Shown piece by piece: positions 32,962-40,702 of a DNA stretch of 48,035 nt (its first letter is position 1; each line of letters begins with the position of its first letter). The translations under genes were made by a program, and so were the position numbers. Source of the stretch: JAAYBQ01 sp035403465 (GTDB taxonomy: Bacteria > Spirochaetota > UBA4802 > UBA5550); assembly GCA_035403465.1 (NCBI GenBank), contig DAONFG010000025.1, positions 1 to 48,035 on the forward strand. Direction: 5' to 3'. The notes below the pieces were generated by a model. The model was not told the DNA's origin, did not search any database, and saw only the letters and a list, made by a program, of their open reading frames with translations.

Positions 32962-33687
32962 TTATCGCGGCGGGGCGAGCTCCAGATCGCCCTGGAGGGC
33001 CAGTTTATCCCTGAATATTATAAGCCCGGCGGTTACGCCCGGTACCGAAAGTGCCCTGTCAAGAGCAGATTCCATATCATTCTCTTCCTGCACCATGTTG
33101 CAGGTCATGGTCGCTGCGGCATCGGCAAGTGCCCCGCTCTCTGCAATGATAGTAACCGAATCGGCCTTCCCGAAACTCAGGGAATGCCCCAGCTTAGGTG
33201 CTGATGTGCAGACCGAACATGGCATCTGCCGCGGATCCAGCCTTACCGCTATATTATCCCTGAAGTAGATATTTTTTGCGTAGATGGCAATAATAACAGG
33301 GTCGGGGACGCTCAGCCATATATCACCGCCGTTTTCAACGATCACTGCCGATGAATGTTTCAGCAGCTCTTTCCCCGTCAGTTCAGCAATAGCGCCTGCC
33401 ACCGCGGCCATGGGGCCTGTGCCTGTAAGCTGCGATGCCCGGTACATCATTGCTGCTATTTCAGGGCAGTCAGCAGGCTGGTCAACGGGCGAGAGTGAAT
33501 AGAGAAAGTCCTGGTGTTCCTTTATGTGTCCGTCCAGTTCTTCCCGCACCTGTACAAGCACGCGGTATGCTGCATCATGCAGGTCACTGTCAGCCAGTAT
33601 ATGGAGGTCGGATGCATGATGTTTTACGTTGAAGGCAGTGCCCCATGAAGGGGCGGTGTGCCTGTAGAACCGCCGGGTGTGTGTCAT
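32962..33687 (-). CDS. UPF0280 (COG2122, ApbE-like) protein
   Basis: 241 residues. The start RRFYRHTAPSWGTAFNVKHH and the segments TGTGPMAAVAGAIAELTGKE, AVIVENGGDIWL and ADAAATMTCNM identify UPF0280, a family related to the ApbE fold. In Methanosarcina the COG2122 protein MA1715 improves assimilation of sulfide into homocysteine. Its ATG touches the stop of the COG1900 gene (TAG directly followed by ATG), so the two are translationally coupled. Exact chemistry is not settled in the literature I know. Confidence 0.93.
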   Translation of the reverse strand: MTHTRRFYRHTAPSWGTAFNVKHHASDLHILADSDLHDAAYRVLVQVREELDGHIKEHQDFLYSLSPVDQPADCPEIAAMMYRASQLTGTGPMAAVAGAIAELTGKELLKHSSAVIVENGGDIWLSVPDPVIIAIYAKNIYFRDNIAVRLDPRQMPCSVCTSAPKLGHSLSFGKADSVTIIAESGALADAAATMTCNMVQEENDMESALDRALSVPGVTAGLIIFRDKLALQGDLELAPPR

Positions 33688-34869
33688 CTATTTTTTGTTA
33701 TATGGCACTGTCGGTATCTGTATCTGGGGAACACCAATGGTAAATCCGTGTTCAACCCAGTCCTTGAGTATCGATGCAATTTTTTTTGCCTGGGAATAGC
33801 TCGACAAAGGAGCAGACGGTACGCGTCTTCCATTGATCTCAACTGTGCCGGACTTAAGTTCAGCGTATGTCACCTGTTTGATCGGCCTGTAGTTTCCATC
33901 GGGATAATCCATTCCGTAGTCAATCACGTTAGCCTTGATGTCGCTGTCAGTGAGTCCTGTAAAGTATGCAAGTTCCTCGTTAAGGATGGGGATCGGAATT
34001 CCCAGTCCCACCATAAGTGAACAGCCGTATCCTGTAATAGATGCGCCCCTGATAAAATCAGTGCTCATCTCCTTCATGTCCCCTGTGACGGCTATTGTCC
34101 CTGATCCGCCTATGACCATGCCGTTTTCGTCACGTTCTGAGCAGGGGTCGTGCTGTGTCCCCTGCCATGTGACCGCGCCTGTTGCCCCGCCCAGGAATAT
34201 TTTTGTCCCGGTGCCGATTGTCCAGTAATACGGATCATTCAGCAGCGGACTGAGCTGTCCTGCGCTTGAATATGTGATGTTCCCCATATCCGGTTTCAGT
34301 ATGCCCATGTAAGTGTATATCATCTTTTTCGAAAGGTTAACGGCAGTGTTGTAGTTCTGGTAAGAGTTGCGCGGGTTGTACAGGAACGCGTTCCGGAGAT
34401 CGTTGATGGTAACTGTCTTTTCGTAATCCTTAAGCGGATAGCAGTCTGTGCCGTAACTTTTTGTACGCAGCTTCACAGGCCTGCCCGCAATAAGGTCCTC
34501 AATAACATGCCCGCCGCCGTAGCTGAATTCACCGGGGTGCACCATGTTAAGCGGGTCGTTGTCACGTACCTGTGTCGCTCCTATGTAGCAGTCGACTGCG
34601 GCAATCCCGCCGTACGCCTCAACATCGTTGAGCCAGACCTTCGAGGCGCGCATTTTAGGTTTTGTGTGTCCGAAATTGATGAATGCGCCTGAAGAGCACA
34701 TTATGCCAAAAGTTCCGGTAGTGACCACATCAACCTTTTCAAACGCCTTTTTTACACCTTCGCTTTTAACAATAGCGGGCATTTCATCGGCTGTGACCAC
34801 AACAGCATTTCCCTTTTTTATTTTACTGTTGATCTCTTCGTAGCTTTTTTTTATTTCAGGGGATTCCAT
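33688..34869 (-). CDS. COG1900/DUF39 homocysteine biosynthesis protein (HcyBio)
   Basis: 393 residues without the C-terminal CBS domains some homologues carry. Family sequence is clear: TGTFGIMCSSGAFINFGHTK, VWLNDVEAYGG, HPGEFSYGGGHVIEDLIAG, GGATGAVTWQGTQHDP and PLSSYSQAKKIASILKDWV. Two early cysteines (Cys58 and Cys93, in AAVDCYIGATQ) are candidates for the sulfur-handling residues. In methanogens COG1900 converts aspartate semialdehyde plus sulfide to homocysteine with the NIL ferredoxin. AAGGAG precedes ATG 34869. First gene of a five-gene operon: COG1900, UPF0280, NIL-ferredoxin, kinase, regulator. Confidence 0.95.
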   Translation of the reverse strand: MESPEIKKSYEEINSKIKKGNAVVVTADEMPAIVKSEGVKKAFEKVDVVTTGTFGIMCSSGAFINFGHTKPKMRASKVWLNDVEAYGGIAAVDCYIGATQVRDNDPLNMVHPGEFSYGGGHVIEDLIAGRPVKLRTKSYGTDCYPLKDYEKTVTINDLRNAFLYNPRNSYQNYNTAVNLSKKMIYTYMGILKPDMGNITYSSAGQLSPLLNDPYYWTIGTGTKIFLGGATGAVTWQGTQHDPCSERDENGMVIGGSGTIAVTGDMKEMSTDFIRGASITGYGCSLMVGLGIPIPILNEELAYFTGLTDSDIKANVIDYGMDYPDGNYRPIKQVTYAELKSGTVEINGRRVPSAPLSSYSQAKKIASILKDWVEHGFTIGVPQIQIPTVPYNKK

Positions 34870-35186
34870 CAGGCGCTCCTTGATACTGTATATCTGTTAA
34901 TAAGAATAAAACAGGCGGTATATCTTCAACTATTTTTCGTATTTTGTTTAACTTTTAAAAACCGGTTACTTTAAGGAAGTTTAGAATAATCCGGGTATCT
35001 TTGTGCATCATGCCCTGCTCTAATATGAAAAAAGGTCTTCTTTGCAGCTTTTATTTTATATTGATTGACTGGATAAAAAAATAGTGACGAATTGTTTGAA
35101 TTCAGTATACAATTGCTTATATTGAAAATGCTTCATCAATCCGGCATTAGCCGTGAATACAAAATCTGATAATCAAGAGGATAACA
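34870..35186. promoter_or_regulatory. Divergent promoter region, 317 bp
   Basis: Serves the homocysteine operon (minus) and the exported protein gene (plus). For the plus strand, TTGAAT (35096-35101) and TATATT (35118-35123) are 16 bases apart and 63 bases before the ATG. I see no riboswitch consensus and no clear promoter for the minus direction; the region is A/T-rich. Confidence 0.45.
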
Positions 35187-36767
35187 ATGAGAAAACTACT
35201 GATTTCTCTGGCTGCAGTGATTCTTATGGTCCCTGCTGTTTTTTCCCAGAATGCGGGTGACACAGAATCTCTTGTCTCTGCTGATCTGAATGCGTTTGCA
35301 AAGACAAGTGAAATAACAAGGCTTCTTAAGACTGTAAACTATACCGTGAATACCCTCATGGACGAACAGACCAGGTCGCAAATTCTTATGCAGAGGGATG
35401 CATTTAAGGATAAAACGGGTATCGATTACCTGAACGAAGCTTCGCTTAAGAATAACGGTATTGATACATCACGGCCGCTCTCGATGGCTTTTTTCAGAGA
35501 TGACAATTACCGTGATGTCTTCATTCTTTTTGTCCCGGTTTTCAACGAAAAGGAATTCCCGCAGAAATTCAACGAGATCAGAAAAAAGAACATGGCTGAT
35601 ACCGGTAACTATACTGTTCCGCTGAAAAGCGTTTATAAAGGAATAACTGTCTACCAGCATGGTGAGGATGTTTTCACTACGGCATTCAACGGTTTTTTCA
35701 TAATGGGTTCAACCTCGGAAGTCGTGCAGAAAGCTGTTGATTTAAAGTCAGCCAATACTGATTCTCTTATCCTTGATAATAATTACAAGGACTACCTTGC
35801 AGGGGTGAACAGGAACAATGATATAAATGTTTATTTTTCCTCGAAATCACTGGCGTCATTGAACACTCCGGCAGAACAGGATGCATATAATACTGACCAG
35901 GGCGCTGCTGCAGATGAAAATGAAATGCTCAAAGCGGTGAAGTATATATCTATGGGTGCCGGGCTTGACGGAAGAATAATAAAAATGAGCAGCCTGATCA
36001 GGATAACAAGGGGTAACCCGGAGGTTGACCTTTTCCTTGACCTGCTGCAGACAGGGATACAGAAACGTACGCTTAACGTCGCTTCATCAGATGTAACCAT
36101 GGCGTTAGGACTGGACTTCACGGTACTTGAAAAATTCTGCAGGGACGGCAACCCTGAATGCGCCGGGTATACCTCATACAAAGATCAGTTTAAGCAGACT
36201 ACGGGTATCGATTTTGAGAAGGAGTTCCTGCCAAACTACAGCGGTGTTGTGAATGCGATAATGACCGATGCAGGCGCTGCCGGCGGGATGGGTGAAATGG
36301 CTGTGTTCCTCCCGATGCTTGATGTGAAGAAAACTGAAGTAATATGGAACAAGCTGAAGAAGACATCGAAAGATATGTACGGACCGCAGAAGATGTTCGG
36401 CGAGGATAAGGTCGACGGAAAAAAAGCTTTCTGGATCATGGATGCATCGCAGTTAAAATATTATGTTGTGTTTGATTCGAAAGGCCTTTACGCCGGGAAC
36501 AGCAAAAAACTTATTGGCGCTGCGATGAAGAGCGGCACGCTTGATAAAACGAAGTCCCCGGGTTCTGTCAGCAGGATGGTAAACGATAATACAGTGATGT
36601 TTATCAATGTGAAAAAGACTTCGATTCTGAACCAGATGCTGGGCATGTTCATGGGGAATCCCGTATTGGGTGAGATCTTTGCAGGCATAAGCGAGATAAC
36701 GCTGAAGAGCGATAAAAATGCTGATGGTGTTACGTTCGACATGGAAGTTGAACTTAAAGGGAAATAG
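35187..36767 (+). CDS. Exported protein of unknown function (DUF3352-like)
   Basis: 526 residues with a clear signal peptide (RKLLISLAAVILMVPAVFSQ). The mature part alternates beta strands and helices: RPLSMAFFRDDNYRDVFILF, GFFIMGSTSEVVQKAVDLKS and YYVVFDSKGLYAGNSKKLIG form two similar half-repeats, as in proteins of the DUF3352 type. That assignment is weak. Two Cys (in FCRDGNPECAGY) could form one disulfide. It is predicted periplasmic or surface. It is followed after eight bases by the radical SAM gene, probably in one transcript, with no clear functional tie. Confidence 0.65.
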   Translation: MRKLLISLAAVILMVPAVFSQNAGDTESLVSADLNAFAKTSEITRLLKTVNYTVNTLMDEQTRSQILMQRDAFKDKTGIDYLNEASLKNNGIDTSRPLSMAFFRDDNYRDVFILFVPVFNEKEFPQKFNEIRKKNMADTGNYTVPLKSVYKGITVYQHGEDVFTTAFNGFFIMGSTSEVVQKAVDLKSANTDSLILDNNYKDYLAGVNRNNDINVYFSSKSLASLNTPAEQDAYNTDQGAAADENEMLKAVKYISMGAGLDGRIIKMSSLIRITRGNPEVDLFLDLLQTGIQKRTLNVASSDVTMALGLDFTVLEKFCRDGNPECAGYTSYKDQFKQTTGIDFEKEFLPNYSGVVNAIMTDAGAAGGMGEMAVFLPMLDVKKTEVIWNKLKKTSKDMYGPQKMFGEDKVDGKKAFWIMDASQLKYYVVFDSKGLYAGNSKKLIGAAMKSGTLDKTKSPGSVSRMVNDNTVMFINVKKTSILNQMLGMFMGNPVLGEIFAGISEITLKSDKNADGVTFDMEVELKGK

Positions 36768-36775
36768 CAGGAGCT

Positions 36776-37705
36776 ATGAGGCATGTCTTCGGTCCGGTTA
36801 CTTCAAGGCGTCTCGGGCGTTCTCTGGGGATCGATATTGTCCCGTATAAACTGTGCTCCCTTAACTGTGTATACTGCGAGTGCGGCAGCACCACGGCCCT
36901 GACCACTGCGGTCAGGGAATATGCACCTGCAGCGGATGTATGTGCAGAGATAGACCTGGCCCTCGCAGGTTCACCTGAACTCGATGTTATCACATTTTCA
37001 GGTTCAGGTGAACCTACACTTAACAGCTCAATCGGAACTGTCATAAACCATATAAAAAGCAGATACCCGCAGTATAAAGTTGCGGTCCTCACCAACAGCA
37101 CACTCATGAACATCGACAGGGTGAGGAGAAATATACTCGCAGCTGACATGATATTTCCGTCTCTTGATGCCGTAAGCGGCAAAGTATTCAATGCCATTAT
37201 GAAGCCCGCTGCTGGAGTAAAACCCGGGGATATAATCAAAGGACTCGTTAAACTTCGTGCTGAATACAAAGGGCGCATCTGCCTTGAAATTTTTATAGTG
37301 CCTGGATTCAACGACACTGCTGATGAACTTGAACTGCTGCGTGAAGCCGCCCTGCGGATTAAACCCGACGAGGTGCACCTTAACAGGCTTGACAGGCCAG
37401 GGAGCGAGTCCTGGGTGCAGCCGGTAAGTGATGAAAGGATGCAGGAAATCAGTGAGCATTTTAAACCGATGGCAGTAAAGGTAATCGGCCGCAAGCCTGG
37501 CGATGTCCATGTTCCCTGCACAGGTAGTGACCTGCGCGACAGGGTTCTCTCTGCCGTTCGCGACGGAATCGGGGATGCTGAAGATATTGCCGGGAGGCTT
37601 GGTGTGCGCGTGGTTGATGTTATGCGGATATGCGACAGGCTGGCAGGTGAAGGGCGGGCCTGTAAAATTACCGGTGAAAAAGGGAACCTGTACAGGCCTG
37701 TTTAG
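36776..37705 (+). CDS. COG0731-type radical SAM protein with C-terminal helix-turn-helix
   Basis: 309 residues. The radical SAM cluster motif is Cys27-x3-Cys31-x2-Cys34 in CSLNCVYCE, preceded by GPVTSRRLGRSLGID; the glycine-rich SAM site follows as FSGSGEPTLNSS. This start and spacing are typical of the COG0731 (TYW1-related) bacterial group, whose role is unknown and is probably not wyosine synthesis. Residues about 245-309 form a winged-helix-like domain (DAEDIAGRLGVRVVDVMRIC). The protein is encoded directly behind the exported protein gene and converges with the SH3 gene, whose stop lies four bases away. Confidence 0.88.
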   Translation: MRHVFGPVTSRRLGRSLGIDIVPYKLCSLNCVYCECGSTTALTTAVREYAPAADVCAEIDLALAGSPELDVITFSGSGEPTLNSSIGTVINHIKSRYPQYKVAVLTNSTLMNIDRVRRNILAADMIFPSLDAVSGKVFNAIMKPAAGVKPGDIIKGLVKLRAEYKGRICLEIFIVPGFNDTADELELLREAALRIKPDEVHLNRLDRPGSESWVQPVSDERMQEISEHFKPMAVKVIGRKPGDVHVPCTGSDLRDRVLSAVRDGIGDAEDIAGRLGVRVVDVMRICDRLAGEGRACKITGEKGNLYRPV

Positions 37706-37709
37706 AATC

Positions 37710-39185
37710 CTACCTTACCTTGATAAATTCTATCTCCGCGTTTGTTGCGCCGGTGCCGGGCTGCTGGCAGAGTATATATATTCCGCGGTTGCTGAATACC
37801 TGGTCCGATGCGGCGGGTATGCGTCCCGAAATCAGCTGGCCGTCAACAGTGAGGCTGGCGAATTTGCCGTCGTCGGAAGATAGCTCGTAGTTATGCCAGT
37901 CAGATGTCTTGAGCGGAATACTCCTGCCGTTTACCTCGATCTTCTCATTTTCAGCACGGATTATATACACAAAGTCTTTTTCGATAGAGTAGGCCGCAAG
38001 TGTGACAGGTGCGCCTGACGCAAAGCGCGCGCGGACCAGCAGCCTGAATGAACGGGTTGTATTAACCCTTGTGAACAGCCCTGTAGCTCCCTGGCCCTTT
38101 GAGCTGTATACGAGCAGGTTGCCGCCAGCCTGTTTTTTGAATATAACAGCTGTTTTATCTGCACCGTTAATGTGCGTCCAGTTTTCCGGTGTGTTTGAGT
38201 CTGTCCATGCGGCGAAGAAATCCTCCATGCTCCATGCCTCTATGTTATTGGCAAGTGCGAGTCCCTGTATGTCGACAGGTTTGAGGAACTTGCCGAAGAT
38301 CCACCCGCGCTGCCCCTTCAGGGTAGAGACCCTGTACCAGTAGTCCCGTGTGTCCCCAACCTGCATGGTGTCCATCGATTTTTCAAGCTGGATGAGTATC
38401 TCATCCTTGATTGTTTTGCCTGCCATTGCGCCGTTAAGTCCGGGAGAATTTCTCATGTTGACGCCGTCACCTGCGGAAGTGTATATGCGTGAAACCTCCT
38501 GGCTCGTGGGGAACCTGAGAGCGTATCCCAGTATAATGTTTTTCAGGAACTCCCCGCTGTTGGTTCCCAGCGGTGCGCCGTCTCTCATGGCGTCAAATAT
38601 TATGCTCACTATCTGCGGAACATATGTGGAGTTCGGGTATTTTTTATAAAAACGTTCCATATAGTCGAAGAGCCGGGCAGGTTCTATGGCCCTGATTTTT
38701 TTTATTTCATAAAAGTCCAGGTCTTCAATGTACTGGCTGCCGCGGTACCTTGATACGAAATCATTGTAGAAAAGGCCGCGGGGCATGATGCGGCTTTTTT
38801 TTGACGCTGCTGTAAATTCAAGGTCGCCCTCGATCTTCGCATTTACTTTAGTCAGCTTGTTTGCAATCTTCTGGTGCGATTTATCATATTCGGGCTTATC
38901 GCGGTTTTCCAGGGATGCTTCTGCAAGTTCGTCCTCGTAATCATCTTCAAGTTCTTCGGCAAGAGAATTAATCGCCCTGCACCTGTAGTAATGGATTTTT
39001 TCACTCTCATCGTACCCGGCAGTCTTCACGAGTCTGTTCAGAATAATAATCGCGTCGATGTAGTCACCGCTTTCGTATTCATCAATGGCCTTGTCAAGGG
39101 TGTCGCCCCTTGTGATTAAAAAAATCACGGCTATGACAAGCATAACTCCGAGTACAATAGCTCCGATAATTGCGGATTTTTTCAT
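37710..39185 (-). CDS. Membrane-anchored SH3-domain protein with C-terminal jelly-roll-like domain
   Basis: 491 residues. One N-terminal membrane helix (AIIGAIVLGVMLVIAVIFLI) anchors an extracytoplasmic part. That part has a TPR-like helical segment (DTLDKAIDEYESGDYIDAII and beyond), a bacterial SH3 domain (SAGDGVNMRNSPGLNG to RGWIFGKFLKPV), and a C-terminal beta domain (LLVRARFASGAPVTLAAYSI, LTVDGQLISGR, SNRGIYILCQ) that reads like a LamG/DUF1080 jelly roll for glycan binding. ATG 39185 with GGGAG nine bases upstream is preferred to a start at 39218. It is probably a cell-envelope structural or glycan-binding protein. Confidence 0.78.
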   Translation of the reverse strand: MKKSAIIGAIVLGVMLVIAVIFLITRGDTLDKAIDEYESGDYIDAIIILNRLVKTAGYDESEKIHYYRCRAINSLAEELEDDYEDELAEASLENRDKPEYDKSHQKIANKLTKVNAKIEGDLEFTAASKKSRIMPRGLFYNDFVSRYRGSQYIEDLDFYEIKKIRAIEPARLFDYMERFYKKYPNSTYVPQIVSIIFDAMRDGAPLGTNSGEFLKNIILGYALRFPTSQEVSRIYTSAGDGVNMRNSPGLNGAMAGKTIKDEILIQLEKSMDTMQVGDTRDYWYRVSTLKGQRGWIFGKFLKPVDIQGLALANNIEAWSMEDFFAAWTDSNTPENWTHINGADKTAVIFKKQAGGNLLVYSSKGQGATGLFTRVNTTRSFRLLVRARFASGAPVTLAAYSIEKDFVYIIRAENEKIEVNGRSIPLKTSDWHNYELSSDDGKFASLTVDGQLISGRIPAASDQVFSNRGIYILCQQPGTGATNAEIEFIKVR

Positions 39186-39243
39186 TGGTTGAATCTCCCG
39201 GATGTTTAAGTATTTCATACCCTTATATATACACTCAGGGTAA

Positions 39244-39382
39244 GGCCTCCTTTAATAAAGGAGGTGGCCGACAGGCCGGAGGATTTTCTCAGGAAACTTA
39301 CAGTATTCCCTGAAATGTTTTGTATACGAAACAAAATCCCCCTGTCGCTGCCGCGACATCCCCCTTTGTTAAAGGGGGATCA
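39244..39382. mobile_element. MITE-like palindromic element
   Basis: About 139 bases made almost wholly of hairpins: CCTCCTTT/AAAGGAGG (39246-39264), TCAGGAA/TTCCCTGA, TTTTGT/ACAAAA, GTCGC/GCGAC (39344-39357), and a perfect ten-pair ATCCCCCTTT/AAAGGGGGAT (39358-39380). GGAGGATTTT (39278-39285 region) also pairs with AAAATCCCCC. It resembles widespread environmental palindromic elements. There is no coding capacity. Its right end supplies the last bases at the stop codon of the phosphoglycerate mutase gene. A fragment of the same type (AATCCCCCTTTGAGGGACG) is at 42588-42606. Confidence 0.75.
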
Positions 39383-40609
39383 GTTAATGCTTCCCCTGAT
39401 CATAATCTCGATCAGAGTATGTGCCTTTTCTATATACAGTCCTGTTGAGGCAGCGCATTTTTCACTGTATGCCGCAGCTTTGTACTTTTTCCTTTCTTCA
39501 ACGAAAATATTGCTGCTCCCTGTTATACAGAAAGGTACAGGGTCAGATGTATGTGTCCTGACCTTTAGAGGTGTCGGGTGGTCGGGCATAAGCAGTATCA
39601 CGTAGTTGTCAAATTTTTTCATGCCCTCAAGCACCGGGCCGACAACCTTTGCATCAAAGTCCTCTATCGCTTTCAGTTTATGCTCCAGGTTCCCTTCATG
39701 CCCTGATTCGTCCGGTGCCTCAACGTGAAGGAAAACGTAGTCACACGAACCTATGGCGTTGAGGAGGGCCCGGGCCTTTCCATCATAGTTTGTGTCAAGG
39801 TAACCCGTTAGCCCGGGAATTTCAAGCGGTTTGAGACCCGCAGCCTTACCTATGCCATGAATCAGATCGACAGCGGAAATTGTGTATCCTGAAATTCCAA
39901 ACCTGCTCTGCAGCGTATCCATGGCAGGTCTGCGCCCGCATCCCCAGAGCCATACAGATTCAGGCGAGCCTTTCAGGTTTTTCATGGCCTCTTTGATTTT
40001 CTGCGAACCAGCGATTACGCCTTTAGACTGCTCTGTTATTTTACACAGAGTGTCTGCCCCGTTACCTGACGGCAGATATTTCACTGTACCTTCACCCTGT
40101 ATGTCATGGGGCGGAGTTGTGTCAGGGAGTTCATCATCAGGAAAATTCCTCCACACCATGATGTTGCGGTATGAGACCCCGGGATAGAACTCGATACCGG
40201 GGATTTTTATATTTTTTGAGATCTCGCTGATTACAACTTCAGTGAGCCTGCTGTCTATGTGGTTCGATGTGAAGTCGTTCATCACATCACCCGCTGCATT
40301 AACAAGGTTGCACCTGAACGCAACGTCGCCTGTGCCAAGCGCTATGCCCATGTTTATAGCTTCAAGTGGTGCTCGGCCTGAATAGTATTTCTGCGGATCG
40401 TATCCGAATACCGACAGGTTGGCGGTATCACTGCCCGGATTCATTCCCGCGGGAACGGTCCGGGTCATACCGTTAACTCCATTCTGTGCCATCAGGTCCA
40501 TGTTGGGGGTTCGGGCTGCTTCAAGTACGGTTTTTCCGCCAAGTTCATCCAGCGGGAGGTCAGCCATTCCGTCTCCGAGAAGTATGATATATTTTCGGTT
40601 GTTTTTCAT
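39380..40609 (-). CDS. Cofactor-independent phosphoglycerate mutase, ApgM type (or proposed homoserine kinase)
   Basis: 409 residues, alkaline-phosphatase superfamily. Metal and active-site motifs are IILLGDGMADLPLDELGGKT, GMNPGSDTANLSVFGYDP (with the nucleophilic Ser), HVEAPDESGHEGN and LMPDHPTPLKVRTH. Family ApgM swaps the phosphate of 3- and 2-phosphoglycerate in glycolysis. A closely related bacterial subgroup has been proposed as a homoserine kinase (TIGR02535), and the length fits that subgroup too. No threonine genes are beside it, so glycolytic use is my first guess. The stop TGA coincides with the edge of the MITE-like element. The ribosome site is weak. Confidence 0.88.
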   Translation of the reverse strand: MKNNRKYIILLGDGMADLPLDELGGKTVLEAARTPNMDLMAQNGVNGMTRTVPAGMNPGSDTANLSVFGYDPQKYYSGRAPLEAINMGIALGTGDVAFRCNLVNAAGDVMNDFTSNHIDSRLTEVVISEISKNIKIPGIEFYPGVSYRNIMVWRNFPDDELPDTTPPHDIQGEGTVKYLPSGNGADTLCKITEQSKGVIAGSQKIKEAMKNLKGSPESVWLWGCGRRPAMDTLQSRFGISGYTISAVDLIHGIGKAAGLKPLEIPGLTGYLDTNYDGKARALLNAIGSCDYVFLHVEAPDESGHEGNLEHKLKAIEDFDAKVVGPVLEGMKKFDNYVILLMPDHPTPLKVRTHTSDPVPFCITGSSNIFVEERKKYKAAAYSEKCAASTGLYIEKAHTLIEIMIRGSIN

Positions 40610-40702
40610 TTCAAATTATCCGCCGGTTAATGATACAGTGGACAAGTATCACTAATTTTACGGGTGTGTCAATATTTTTAAATTACGGATTAAGACTGGA
40701 TT

